Below are positions 23,501 through 42,756 of a stretch of 64,000 nt of DNA, piece after piece. The DNA is from Corella eumyota (lineage: Eukaryota > Chordata > Ascidiacea > Phlebobranchia > Corellidae): contig OY720103.1 of the NCBI GenBank assembly GCA_963082875.1, positions 10,106,001 to 10,170,000 on the forward strand, written 5' to 3'. A model generated the notes under the pieces. That model saw only the letters and a program-made list of their open reading frames with translations, was not told the DNA's origin and ran no database searches. How positions within the stretch are numbered: position 1 is the stretch's first letter; the number at the start of each line of letters is the position of its first letter. The position numbers and the translations under genes were made by a program.

Positions 23501-25686
23501 ACATAGAGTAACTTTTGTTACCTTGACATAGTCTCGAGTTGTCTTGGTATATTATAATCATAATTAACTGATAATTAACAAAAAAATGGTGTAGTGGTAA
23601 AAACACTTGCTTCACCACCATGAGGTCGTGGGTTCAATCCCCACTGATCTCATGCTGTAGCGCTCTTGAGTAAGGCGCTATAAACGGTGTAAACTTCTGC
23701 TGAACCAGCACTTAATCAGCAGTATAATTATCGTGCAATTATAATCTATAATATCCCAAAGTGCCACAGGCAACTCGAGACTGGGTCGGAGTAACTAATG
23801 TTACCCTATGTTTAAGTCGCGCATTCGACTTTCCCACATCGAAGATAAAGATATATACAAAAATATATATATATATAGTGTGCTAAAACGTAAACGATGT
23901 AGGAATCGAACACACGACCTCATATTGTAAAGTGTTTTAACACATAGATCATCAATAATATTCCAAACTTTAGAAGTCAACTCAATACTGGGTCGAGGTG
24001 ATAATTGTTACTCTATGTTTAGGCCGTAAAATCAGCCTTTACATATATATAGTAAGTAGTAAGTAATAATTTAACTTAAATTTGATGTAGAAAACTTTTT
24101 TAAATTTTTTTAAAATTTTTTTCTACATTTTGAAACAGGCACGAACGAAATGAAGGTTCTGTTTTTGTTTACGAAATCCCTTGCGACTTTATTCGTGATA
24201 AATGGAGGAGACACACTTTGATCAGTGAAGGTTTGTCCTCTCTTCCGGACCTTGGATCAGGAGGCAAAATCAACATATTTCACCCAATCGTACGACACGC
24301 CCAACTGACAAGGTAAAAGTGTGTACCCTAACTTTTTACAAGTAGTTTTAAAATTATTATTTATTCTGTGACGTGGTGTAGTGGTTAGAACACTTGGCTT
24401 CACCACATGAGGTTTTGGGTTCGTTCCCCACTGCTATTATGCTGTATTACTCTTTAGTAAGGCTTTTTGAACAATTTAGACTCCTGCTGAGACAAAACCA
24501 ATCAGTAGATTAAGTACTAAGCGTTTATAATCTATAATATTTCGAATTAGCAAAGTCAACTTAAGACTGGGTCATTGTAGCAAATGTTACTCTATGTTAA
24601 GGCTGTGAAGTCGACCTTTTCACAACTAGTTTTTTTATTTGAGTTAGGGTTTAAATCTGACGAAATGTTTTACAAATTTTTAAAATGTATTCTATAGAAA
24701 GAAGAAGCCGTTTATAAGTGTTTCAGGAGATGACGATGGTAGAGTATATGTACTTATTCCTAACTCTCGAAATACTGACGACTGGGGTTACTCTAGCCAT
24801 ACGGTAATTTTTCCCATATTAAAAGATAGTTATTGTTATTATTTAAGATTTACAAAAATAGGTTTAAATTTTTTTTCTATTTTATATTCATTTTTACTAT
24901 AAGCAGCCGTTATTACTAAATGAATACATATATGGAAAACGTAAGGTCTTAGGTTTGATCCCCTCTGCTTTCATGCATAAGTGCCTTATGTATGACGCTA
25001 TAACCAATATAAATTTCTGCTAAACCAAATCATTTTCGTGCATTTATAATCAATGATATCCCAAATTGGCAAAGTCAACTCGAGATTGGGTCGTGGTAAC
25101 AAATGTTACTTCATGTCTAGATAGTTAAGTCGTTATTTTTCTTATCAAGGTTAAATAAACCGGCAGCGTGGTGTAGTGGTAAGAACACTTGCTACACCAC
25201 ACATGAGGTCGTAGGTTCAATCCCCACTGATCTCATGCTGTAGTGCCCTTGATTAAGGTGCTATAAACGATACAAACTCCTGCTGAGCCAGCACTTTATT
25301 AGCAGCATAATTAGGCAATTATAATCTATAATATCCCAAACTGCCACAGGCAACTCGACACTGGATTGGAGTAACTGATGTTACTCTATGTTTAAGTCGC
25401 GCATCGACTTTTTTACATCGAGGATAAAGATATATACAAAAAAAAATGTAAAAAAACGGGCTGAATAACAATATTTGCTATTGTTTTATCACAGATATAC
25501 AAAACCAGGGGCCCAGTTGGTGCATTGGCGATAGACGATTTAAATCATGATGGGTATATGGAGATCGTCGTCCCAGTAGTAGATAGCAATAAGCTGCTGT
25601 ATTTTACATACGAACCTAGTGAGATAGGACCTAGCTACTTCGTCGACGAAACTGCAAATGGTCGAAACGGACCTCCAATACAATAA
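20546..25686 (+). CDS. Secreted FG-GAP/VCBS-repeat protein
   Basis: Complete 478-aa protein, probably extracellular with a beta-propeller-like fold. Exons: 20546-20740, 21143-21323, 21800-22118, 22439-22578, 23181-23310, 24139-24312, 24698-24803 and 25495-25686; all junctions stay in frame. Residues 1 to about 22 (MKSFKFLMTLGLIFGLVSTN) are a signal peptide and no later membrane span is seen. Three Ca-binding-type DxNxDG motifs typical of FG-GAP/VCBS repeats occur: DMNQDGWPDLV (near 189), DVNADGRDDV (near 308) and DLNHDGYMEIVV (near 429). A fourth related segment, SGDDDGRVYVLIP, lies before the last exon. Repeats of this kind occur in integrin alpha chains and in many secreted eukaryotic and bacterial proteins. 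I do not recognise a named orthologue. An intron holds the 78-bp tandem repeat. Confidence 0.85.
20790..21070 (+). repeat. 78-bp B-box tandem repeat, array A (about 3.5 units)
   Basis: Units read gtttacagatagcttaaac, then accaaaaggtttcgggttc, then a ccgcaccaatgccacac block. Each includes a tRNA B-box-like core (GGGTTCRAGCC). The array ends in a tail (cacatcttaaagacacaccc) like those of the arrays at 34935 and 62800. Located in intron 1 of the VCBS gene. Confidence 0.85.
21350..21775. repeat. Older SINE fragment (minus) and young SINE (plus)
   Basis: A tail piece (21350-21478, minus) is followed by a complete plus-strand copy (21490-21775) that ends 24 bases before VCBS exon 3. Confidence 0.8.
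22625..23051. repeat. SINE heads (plus) and shortened SINE (minus)
   Basis: Two successive plus-strand heads (22625-22715 and 22722-22800) resemble the tandem heads at 13.3 kb. They are followed by a minus-strand young copy with an internal deletion (22818-23051). VCBS intron 4. Confidence 0.75.
23455..24050. repeat. SINE cluster
   Basis: Older minus fragment (23455-23580), complete young plus copy (23588-23868), then an older plus fragment (about 23885-24045), all in VCBS intron 5. Confidence 0.75.
24362..24630 (+). repeat. SINE, older subtype, nearly complete
   Basis: A box, B box and tail present; a good representative of the older subtype, in VCBS intron 6. Confidence 0.75.
24935..25448 (+). 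repeat. Older then young SINE in tandem
   Basis: An older copy (24935-25155) is followed directly by a complete young copy (25158-25448); the latter ends about 45 bases before the last VCBS exon. Confidence 0.8.
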
Positions 25687-25895
25687 CCTGCTAAAAGTTA
25701 AATCGTACCCTTTTTTAAAAACAAGAATTTAAGTAAAAGTCAAAACGTACCCCTGAATAAAAATAAAAATTGTAGTATATTATGGTATGAAAGTTTTTTA
25801 GGATAAAATATAAGAAATGTTTTTTTTTAAATTTGAACTTTGCGTCTTCTTATAAATAATTTTCTTTTAGTTCTTTTAAAAAAAACTTTGATATA

Positions 25896-25901
25896 AATAA
25901 A
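25896..25901 (+). terminator. Candidate polyadenylation signal of the VCBS gene
   Basis: AATAAA about 210 bases after the stop codon, the first clear copy downstream. Confidence 0.5.
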
Positions 25902-26014
25902 GATAATTTAACATATTATATTTAATTTGGTTTATTTATAAAAATAGTTAATAATATAAAGTGATATGTTTCTTACTCTGACCTGTTTAAATTATTTGTA
26001 AATGCTAAAGGTTA

Positions 26015-26080
26015 AATACCTTGGCATTGGCGAGAATCTAACCCCAAACCTTTCGGCTTGTAATTCACTACCGGGCAAAG
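26015..26080 (-). repeat. Degenerate 78-bp-repeat fragment
   Basis: Contains ttggcattggcgagaatc, cctttcggcttgtaattc and actaccgggc, matching the end of a unit plus the head of the element described at 41231-41745. Confidence 0.5.
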
Positions 26081-26089
26081 ACATCGGGT

Positions 26090-26695
26090 CGACTGAAAAT
26101 GAGGGAATGGAAAATGAAAGAACGGAAACTGAAGGAACCGGAAAATGAAGGAACGGAAAATGAAGGAACGGAAAATGAAGGAACCGGAAAATGAAGAAAC
26201 CGGAAAATGAAGGAACCGGAAAATGAAGGAACGGAAAATGAAGGAACCGGAAAATAAAGGATACAAAAAAGGAGAGGGCGGATTCTTAAATACTAAAACG
26301 CGGAAATACCATTGACTGTTTATTTAGGATTACTGTCATTAATTCGAAAACTGATAAGCGATAATGAGTTAATTTTTATTACCCAAGCATACCCCAACCC
26401 TCTTCTATAAAATACCCGTTAATTTTTAAAATAATATTGACTTAAATACAAATAAACAGTCAACGGAATTCCGCGTTTTATTTTTTTAAGATTCCCCCTC
26501 CTCTTTTTTTCAATTTCCGTTCCCTCATTTTCCGTTTCCTTCATTTTCCGTACCTTCATTTTCCGGTTCCTTTATTTTCCGTTTCTTCATTTTCCAGTTC
26601 CTTTATTTTCCGTTCTTTCAATTTCCGTTCCTTCATTTTCCGTTCCTTCAATTTCCGTTCCTTCATTTTCCATTTCCTCAAATTCCGCGTCCCCA
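26090..26695. mobile_element. Foldback-type element with tandem-repeat arms
   Basis: Left arm (26090-26265) is about ten short units of the type gaaaatgaaggaac(c)g. Right arm (about 26505-26695) is the complement, (c)gttccttcattttc. Next inside lies a second inverted pair: gagggcggattcttaa and cattgactgtttattta on the left, aaataaacagtcaacgg and ttaagattccccctcctc on the right. The unique loop is about 120 bp. Long inverted arms made of short direct repeats are the hallmark of foldback DNA transposons; no transposase is present. Confidence 0.75.
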
Positions 26696-27052
26696 AGACA
26701 TTATATAAAATAGTTACTTGCGCCCCCTATTAATTTCATAGCAACAAGTGACACAATTTTTTACAAATTTTTTGTGAAAAATTTTTAACAGTTTGCGTAG
26801 GTAAAAGTGTGAAAAAAAGACATTTTAATTCGATTTTTTAAGAAATACCCAAGTGTTTTTAACTTAAGTAATTGGTATTTTACAAATAAAGTAAGTAAGT
26901 GTAAAAAGAATTAGTGTAATGTCGTTTTTTTTTAATCAATAGTCTGTTTTAAATAAATGTATTCGACTTTTTGATTATTTAGATTTTAAATATTATTTGT
27001 CTGTTCGTCTGCTTATGACTTGCTTTAACTTTGTATTAGTTTCGTATAGAAA

Positions 27053-27232
27053 ACTATAAACGGTATGAACTTCTGCTGAGCCAGCACTTAATCAGCAGCA
27101 TAATTACCGGGCAATTATAATTTATAATATTCCAAACTGCCACTGGAGACTGGGTTGGAGTAACTCATGTTACTCTATGTTTAAGTCGCGCATTTGACTT
27201 TCCCGCATTGAGAATAAAGATATATACCAAAA
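27053..27232 (+). repeat. SINE, young subtype, 3' half
   Basis: Starts inside the body at ctataaacggtatgaac and runs to the A-tail. Confidence 0.75.
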
Positions 27233-27339
27233 AAAAAATTGCTCAATAGTTAATCTATTGGTTGGTTTTGGCTTATCAAGGGTTTATATCATTTTTTTAG
27301 TTCTTTTTATAGATTCTCTTCTGTCAATTTTAATTAAAA

Positions 27340-27420
27340 ACGTGTTTAAGCTATCTGTAAACGCCAGGCTAAATAATGAATAATGTGGCATCGGTGCGGT
27401 TCGAACCTGAAACCTTTTTT
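27340..27420 (-). repeat. Single 78-bp B-box unit
   Basis: One minus-strand unit (tttaagctatctgtaaacgc to gaacctgaaacc), fused at its right end to a SINE body. Confidence 0.7.
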
Positions 27421-27424
27421 AGCT

Positions 27425-27640
27425 ATAGTCTGCCCTTGAGTAAGGCGCTATAAACGGCATGAACTCCTGCTGAGCCAGCACTTAATCAGCAGTATAACTA
27501 CCGGGCAATTATAATCCATATAATATCTCAAACTGCCACAGGTAACTTGAGACTGGGTCGGAGTAACTGATGTTACTCTATGTTTAAGTTGCGCATTCGA
27601 CTTTTCAACATCGAGGATAAAGATATATACAAAAAAATAT
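27425..27640 (+). repeat. SINE, young subtype, head missing
   Basis: Runs from gcccttgagtaaggcgc to the A-tail; joined directly to the preceding 78-bp unit, so one element inserted into the other or they share a breakpoint. Confidence 0.75.
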
Positions 27641-27812
27641 ATATGCACAGGGAAATGACCACAGGTATATTTTAGATGTGACCGTGTTACAACAACTAAA
27701 ATGCAAACCAAGTATGGGCAATCGACCAGTATAATTAAAATCATTAAATGATATAACAGTTTTACTTTTTTTCTTAAGAAAAATCACTCATTTTTATCTT
27801 GTTTTTTTGCAG

Positions 27813-27896
27813 ATCATAAAATTTTAAATTGAATTAAAAAATGTTACAATTAATTTCTGACAATTGAAATCAAATCTGGATTTTGTTTTATTTAAA
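27813..27896 (+). other. Possible untranslated exon
   Basis: An 84-base segment bounded by a strong acceptor (tttttttgcag) and donor (gtaagt). All three frames contain stops, so if spliced it would be 5' UTR or non-coding RNA. Confidence 0.3.
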
Positions 27897-27914
27897 GTAA
27901 GTATTTTTATTTAT

Positions 27915-28192
27915 ATTTATTTATCCTCAATGTGGAAAGGTTAACTTCACAGCCCAAACGTAAAGTAACATTTGTAACCCCGACCCAGTCTTGAGTTGAC
28001 TTTGGCAGTTTGGGATATTATTGATTATAATTGCCCGTTAATTAATCTGCTGATTGGTTTTTGGCTCAGAAAGAATTTTTACTATCTATAGCTCCTTAAT
28101 CAAAGGCACAGCAGCAAGAAAGCAGTGGGGATCAAACCGAGGACCTCATGTAGTAAAGCAAAGTGTTCTAACCACTACACTATAGTTTCGGG
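27915..28192 (-). repeat. SINE, older subtype, nearly complete
   Basis: Tail, body and both boxes recognisable; starts 18 bases after the possible exon at 27813-27896. Confidence 0.75.
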
Positions 28193-28804
28193 TTTTCTGA
28201 CGCAACATTAAACAAAAAGAAAAGGACTTATCACCAAAAAATAAGTAAAATTCTCACCTAGAATAATAAAGAAAAGGCAATTCGTGCCGACGAGGTAGTT
28301 TTAATTACTCCAGAGGCCCATGTTAAACGCGTAACACAGTCCACAGACAATAGAATAAAAAACTAACGGCACAAAAGAGCTAGTGTAGAGTTACCGCAGT
28401 CTATAAACACTTTATACACGAAGTTATAAATTTTTTTCTCTAGACCTTTTATTCCAATAGTGTTAATATAATATTTAGTAAGCTTTGTGTTTTCACAAAT
28501 TTGAAATGAATAAAGTATAGTCATTTTTGGTTTACTTAGTAGGTTAGGCTGAAAGACTTATTGTGTAGAGCCTAATCTATAGTTACTGGTAAGTTCTTCA
28601 TGTGTATTCAATGATTTCTAAACTTGTCTGATCTCTTGGTTCAAATATTAATTACGTGATCAAAAAATTAGAAATTTATTTTTAGTTTTATAAAAGTTTA
28701 AATTTGGTGTGAGCATTTTAATATTTAAATATATTTGAGCTAGAGGACTATATATATATAGGACTATGTATGTCTAATTTATAGGCCCACAAAATAATTT
28801 AAAC

Positions 28805-28890
28805 TGCCTTTTATGGTGCGCAGGTAAATTATTGCTGGCAATTATAAGTTGAGAGTTGCGATCATATTTTGAAAATTTAGGAATTAAAAA
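28805..28890 (+). repeat. Short dispersed repeat GTGGTGCGCAGGTAAATTA
   Basis: Consensus aaactgccrtttgtggtgcg, then caggtaaattatygctggca, then agttgagagttgcgaccata. Further copies are at 34375-34420 (minus), 35535-35600 (minus), 42040-42120 (plus), 50725-50815 (plus), 57240-57318 (minus) and 61690-61725 (minus, partial). Family unknown. Confidence 0.7.
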
Positions 28891-28931
28891 TTTAGGATTA
28901 ATTTTTTTGACTAGTCTTTATTAAATTTTTC

Positions 28932-29480
28932 TGGTAGCATGATAGAGTGGTTAAAACATTTGGTTGTACTACATAAGGTCCTGGGTTCAATCCCCACTGG
29001 TCCCATGCTTTATTAAGGTGTTGTAAGCAGTATAAACCTTTGCTAAGCCAAAAACTATAGGCAGATTAATATTAATGCAATAATTTTTTTTTTCGTATAT
29101 ATCTTTCTCCTCGATGTGGAAAGGTTGAATGTGCGACTTAAACATAAAGTAACACCAGTTACTCCGACCCAGTCTCGAGTTGCCTGTGGCAGTTTGGAAT
29201 ATTATAGATTATAATTGCCCAGTAATTATACTGCTGATGAAGTGCTTGCTCAGCAGGAGTTTATACTGTTTATAGCGCCTTACTCAAGGGTGCTACAGCA
29301 TGAGATCAGTGGGGATTGAACCCACGACCCCATGTGTGGTGTAGCAAGTGTTCTTACCACTACACCACGCTGCCGGTATAATTAACAATATTGCTTAACT
29401 TAAGACTGGGTTGGGGTAACAAATGTTACTTCATGTTTAGGCTGTGAAGTCGAACTTCTTATATCAGGAATAAATAAATT
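28932..29480. repeat. Older SINE interrupted by a young SINE
   Basis: An older plus-strand copy (head 28932-29088, tail 29395-29480) is split by a complete minus-strand young copy (29092-29378). The host parts read through consistently, so the young subtype inserted into the older one, supporting the relative ages. Confidence 0.8.
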
Positions 29481-29508
29481 GAAAAAAATTTGTTTTTAAT
29501 GTTTTTAG

Positions 29509-29583
29509 ATAACAATTTAGAACTGATTCACAATTTCCACAAGATGTTGCCCAAGAGCTTTTTAGAAAACAATTTTTAAATAG
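29509..29583 (+). other. Possible exon of an unidentified transcript
   Basis: Bounded by an acceptor (gtttttag) and a donor (gtatgt). From an internal acceptor (aatttag at about 29520) one frame is open: TDSQFPQDVAQELFRKQFLN. From the first acceptor that frame meets a stop at once. No partner coding exon was found, so this may be 5' UTR or not an exon at all. Confidence 0.25.
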
Positions 29584-29847
29584 GTATGTTATCATAAGTT
29601 GCTTATTTCATAAAACGACATTTACTTACTATTTATATTAACATGTTATTATTTTAATATACTTTTTGGTTGGCCATACATTGTTAGACAATTTGTAAAG
29701 TGGTTTATTAAATATTTATAATTTCATATTCATATTAAATGTAATTATTTATAAAACTCTGTTAATCAGGAAAAAAAATGCCTAAAATTTAGGGACATTT
29801 GGCATAGGTTAAATTATTTGTAAATTATTTTTTATTTATTTTTTTGT

Positions 29848-30128
29848 ATATATCTTCATCCTCGATGTGGGAAAGTCGAATGCGCGACCTTAACATAAGG
29901 TAACATCAGTTACTCTGACCCAGTCTCGAGTTGCCTGTGGCAGTTTGAGATATTATAGATTATAATTGCCCGATAATTATACTGCTGATTAAGTGCTAGC
30001 TTAGCAGGAGTTCATACCGTTTATAGCGCATTACTCAAGGGCGCTACAGCATGAGATCGGTGGAAATTGAACCCACGACCTTATGTGTAGTGTAGCAAGT
30101 GTTCTTACCACTACACCACGCTGTCGGT
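29848..30128 (-). repeat. SINE, young subtype, full length
   Basis: Complete copy with modest divergence. Confidence 0.85.
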
Positions 30129-30947
30129 ATTTTTATAAATTTGTTTTATAATTAAAATATATTTATAATTTAAATTTATTAAAATTCTGTAATTAATCAA
30201 GTAATCAAATTTTAACGCTTTGGCTAGACAGTTTTTTTTTGTAAAGGTTTTATAGTTTTTAATGTTTGTTTATCCCCAATTTGGGAAGATTGATTAGACA
30301 GCCTTAAATATATAATAAGACAGGTACTTATGTTTAATTTATGATTGTGTATTTTCCAATTCCACGAATTATAACCGCTTTTTAAGTAACAATGCGGTAA
30401 AAATACATCTTAGGCACTTTGTTGTCCCAATCAAAATCCGACACACTGTTTTTTGACAGCGTTGCTTACGTCATAGCATAGGTTTATGACGTCATAAGCC
30501 TTTTAATGAATAATTCGCTTTGTATAGTGGGCTTACCACTTCAATAGGGAAAGAAAAACGTCGTATTTTTTAAACATACAACTATGAATAAACGTTTATT
30601 GTACATTAGCCAATTTAGATATGGCTACCCTTGTATAAGTTTATATAACAGTATTACGTCATCAGTACAGTTGTTATAATGTTTATATAAAAGTTTAAAA
30701 TGTTTTTTTATGAGTTTTTTATGACTGGATAACGGATGTTCAATACACTGTTGTTGTTGTTTCTTTAAAATTAAGCGGTTTTTAAACAAAAAAAACCTAT
30801 ATAATGTTTATGAAAAAATAATATGTTTCGTTGTAAAAAATTCTCTTCAAAATACGAGAATAATTTAAATTTTAATATTAAGTTTAAAATCTGTTTTTTT
30901 AATGCGTTTTTGTTAATTTTTTATTTTTATTTTCCTTCATATGGGAA

Positions 30948-31095
30948 GCTGCTACAGGCAACTCGAGACCGGGTCGGAGTAACTGATGTTACTCTATGTT
31001 CAAGTCGCGCATTCGACTTTCCCACATCGAGGATAAAGATATATATATATATGTAGTAAAACCAAATGTTCTAACCACTACACCACGCTGCCGTT
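30948..31095. repeat. SINE tail (plus) joined to a head piece (minus)
   Basis: A plus-strand tail (30948-31040) ending in an (AT)n run is followed by about 40 bp of a minus-strand head. Confidence 0.6.
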
Positions 31096-31474
31096 TCACT
31101 TTTGCATTCAGTTATTTTTTGGTAACCATGTATTTGTGTTTATTTTAAATAACATCCAAGTGTTTGTGACTTTGATTCAATAAGTTACGTTTACTAACAC
31201 TTGAGAACTCATATTTACAGTTTCGCGTAAACTGTAAATTATTAATTAAATTTCAAACTTTTATTAAATTCTGTTACTAGAATTCGGTTGGTTTTTGGCC
31301 TAATGGTGTTTTCGTGTATGTTCAGTGTTTAAAATGTTATTTATTTTACAATTACAATAAGAGTTGTACAGAAAAAATAACATTAAAATTAGACAGTTTC
31401 GTAAAATTGATTTTTTTTATCAAATTTTTTTTGAATTTTTTGTCCTATAATATAGAAGAAAAAATGCGCAAAAT

Positions 31475-31690
31475 TTTTTTATCCTTGATGTGGGAAAGTT
31501 GAATGCGCGACTTAAACATAGCGTAACATCAGCTACTCTGACCCAGTCTCGAGTTGCCTGTGGCAGTTTGGGATATTAAAAATTAAAATTGCCCGGTAAT
31601 TATGCTGCTGATTAAGTGCCGGCTCAGCAGGAGTTTATACCGTTTATAGCGCCTTACTCAAGGGCGCTACAGCATGAGATCAGTGGGTAT
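31475..31690 (-). repeat. SINE, young subtype, head missing
   Basis: Tail and body intact, cut at catgagatcagtggg, where an AT-repeat follows. Confidence 0.8.
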
Positions 31691-31942
31691 ATATATAAAT
31701 AGATTTGTATTTGTAATCATTTTTATTTACCTATATAGCGTGGGAAAAACTATCATAAACTTTAGACACATTTCTTTGCCGTGTTAACATAACCTTATCT
31801 AACTTCAAACTATTCCAGTTTTGAGTTGTTGGCAAATAAAAAAAAGGCAAACGGATGGAATACGAATTGAGTTTAAATAAATAGCCAGTGTAAAATATTT
31901 TAAATTAGTTTTAACGTTTTCAGTAGACTTTTAAAGTAATGA

Positions 31943-31990
31943 ATGTAAGAACCGTAAAAGTAATAAGAACAATATATATCAATTCTCGGT
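31943..31990 (-). repeat. Dispersed repeat, inverted partner of 34022-34068
   Basis: Contains aagaaccgtaaaagtaa and agaacaatatatatcaa. The complementary version is at 34022-34068 and a third copy, plus orientation, at 915-975. Family unknown. Confidence 0.5.
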
Positions 31991-32446
31991 CTTGTAATAT
32001 TATTATAACCTATCTTCAGGATAATATAGTTAGGGTTAAAAACATATTATGTAGATTTAAAAAAATCGTAAAAGTAATAAAAAAATAGTAAGAACCGTAG
32101 GTTACAAATGTCATGTATATTAAGTTAATTTATATGGTAAGGGCAAACAATGTTATAGTTAGTTAATTTAATTATTGCGATTTTTAAAGGACTTATTAGC
32201 GGAAATTAAGATCAACATACAAAAAAATTTTCGCCGGAAAACGACGTTCGTTTTGCCGCGGATTTAATTATTTATTACCGAGGTATAATCTCTAGTACCG
32301 AAACGTGTGAAATTTGCGGTTTTAAGAAGCTTATTAAGTTGTTCAAATGGATTTTATTCAAGAGCGTTTACTATTAGTAATTAACTCAATCCAGAATGTT
32401 AACTTTTTTTAGGATTAAAAAAAAACTGTTACATTTACTTAAAACT

Positions 32447-32705
32447 TGCAACGTAGTGTAGTAGTTATTAGCCTTTTTATAAGACATGTTTTGGGTTCGA
32501 TTATCACTTCTTCAATGTAATATGGTACTTGAGTAAAGGGCTTTAGACGGTATTAACTTTTGCTAGGCCTAAAAACCAATCAGCAGATGAATTATCGGAC
32601 AAATATAATCAATAATATCCCAAACTGACAAAGTCAACTCAAGACTGGGTCGGAGTAACAAATGTTACTCTATGTTTAGACTGTAAAGTTTTTTTTTCAA
32701 GTTAA
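32447..32705 (+). repeat. SINE, older subtype
   Basis: Diverged but nearly complete copy upstream of STK33. Confidence 0.65.
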
Positions 32706-32706
32706 T

Positions 32707-32898
32707 AAACATATGAAAAAATACCAGCTAGAAAATGCAATTTTTTTAGGCAATAACAGTCTAGTTCGAGTTTTAGGCCCTTTGAAAGAACTCAAGTTTG
32801 TTAAGGGCACTTCTGAAGAACTTTTACGATATCGAACCCAGTTCAACGACCTTGTGAAAGTCGTCTCTTCGTTAAGTGGCAATCAAAACTTTTTTTAG
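32707..32898 (+). mobile_element. Possible BEL/Pao-like gag fragment (broken fossil)
   Basis: A short open stretch whose protein (VRVLGPLKELKFVKG, then LLRYRTQFNDLVKVVSSL) resembles the DUF1759-type region of BEL/Pao retrotransposon gag. Nothing else of such an element, and no LTR, was seen nearby, so it is at most a broken scrap. Based on motif impression only. Confidence 0.25.
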
Positions 32899-33024
32899 CT
32901 CCTTTGTTTTCATTTGAAATTGGCGTTGTCAAGAGCCGTTACGCAAATTGCTTAGCAAAAAGTTAAGGTTGTAAAGAATTTTAAAACACATTTTATGTTT
33001 TTTTACGTCGTTAGTTATTTGTTT

Positions 33025-33315
33025 AATTTGTCAGTCAGTCAGCTAGTCGGTCAGTTAATCAGTCAGCTAGTCAGTTAGTCAGCGAGTCGGTCAGTTAATC
33101 AATCAGCTAGTCAGTCGGTCAGTTAATCAGTCAGCTAGTCAGTCAGTCAGTCAGTCAGTCAGTCAGCTAGTCGGTCAGTTAATCAGTCAGCTAGTCAGTC
33201 AGTCAGTCAGCTAGTCAGCTAGTCGGTCAGTTAATCAATCAGCTAGTCAGTTAGCTAGTCGGTCAGCTAGTAAGTCAGCTAGTCAGTTAGTCAGTCAGTC
33301 AGTCAATCGGTCAGC
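33025..33315. repeat. Tetranucleotide-based minisatellite
   Basis: About 290 bp of TCAG, CTAG, TCGG and TTAA tetramers arranged in higher-order units of about 28-48 bp (for example cagctagtcggtcagttaat). Confidence 0.9.
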
Positions 33316-33321
33316 ATTGCG

Positions 33322-33525
33322 CATTAGTAAAACGATTGGCTTCACTTCATAAGGTCCTGGGTTCGATCCCAACTGCTTCAATGCTTAATAAAGGCACTAT
33401 AAACGAAAAAAAATCAATAATATCCCAAACTGTCATAGTCAACTCAAGACTGGGTCGGGGCAACAAATGTTACTCTATGTTTAAACCGCAAAGTCGTCCT
33501 TCCACATCGAGGATAAACAAATACA
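33322..33525 (+). repeat. SINE, older subtype, shortened
   Basis: Head starts right at the edge of the minisatellite; body has an internal deletion; tail intact. Confidence 0.65.
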
Positions 33526-34156
33526 GAAAAAGCCGCCTAAATTTTGCTGCGCTACTTTTCTACGGCGAGCCCTAAGTTATTATAAGCGTTTTGTGCCGAA
33601 TTGTTATTTTACCTTTCCTTTTGTGCCTCAAAGCACTATGATAATATCCTTAAATAGCGGTGCACTTGAAAGTTAGCTAAGACTATTGTGCAGGTTTTCT
33701 ATGGAAATTTTTCCCATATACCCACGTAGATATGACTTGAGACTGAATCATAATAAGAGAATGCAGACCATGTCGTCTGGGCAATGACCCAACGTACAAT
33801 TTTTTTGCAGCTTTTAGTTTATAATTTTTTGCAGAATATTTTTTTGCGGTTTTAAATTTTTTAATAGCAGACTAGACAATAGATAGTAATTTATATTATA
33901 TAGGATTAATTTTTAGAAATGCAGAATAGATAAAATGTTGCCTCAAAAAAGAATGGTGTAAAATACTATTTAATCTATTTTTATTGCGTAATAATAGGTT
34001 GTTATTATTATTTTATAATCTTGATAATAAATATACATTGTTCTCTTTACTTTTACGGTTCTAACATTCTTAAAATTCGCAATTTTTTAAATAATTTCCT
34101 TTATAAATAAACAGAAAAAAATTGCTTAAAAATAAGGTTTAAAATAAGTAAAAATA

Positions 34157-42756
<8,600 letters not shown>

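Larger units (their letters stand above)
25687..34156. other. Long spacer before STK33
   Basis: No coding gene recognised in 8.5 kb. It holds the VCBS poly(A) signal, a foldback element (26090-26695), about a dozen SINE copies, a tetranucleotide minisatellite (33025-33315), a possible retroelement scrap (32707-32898) and splice-bounded segments that could be untranslated exons (27813-27896, 29509-29583). The 5' end and promoter of STK33 are probably in its right part. Confidence 0.5.

Noticed and set aside
26012-26266. 84-aa minus-strand ORF with SFIFR/FHFP repeats
   Set aside because: Translation of the left arm of the foldback element.
32697-32882. 61-aa minus-strand ORF
   Set aside because: Opposite strand of a stretch whose plus-strand frame resembles a retroelement gag scrap; no splice context.
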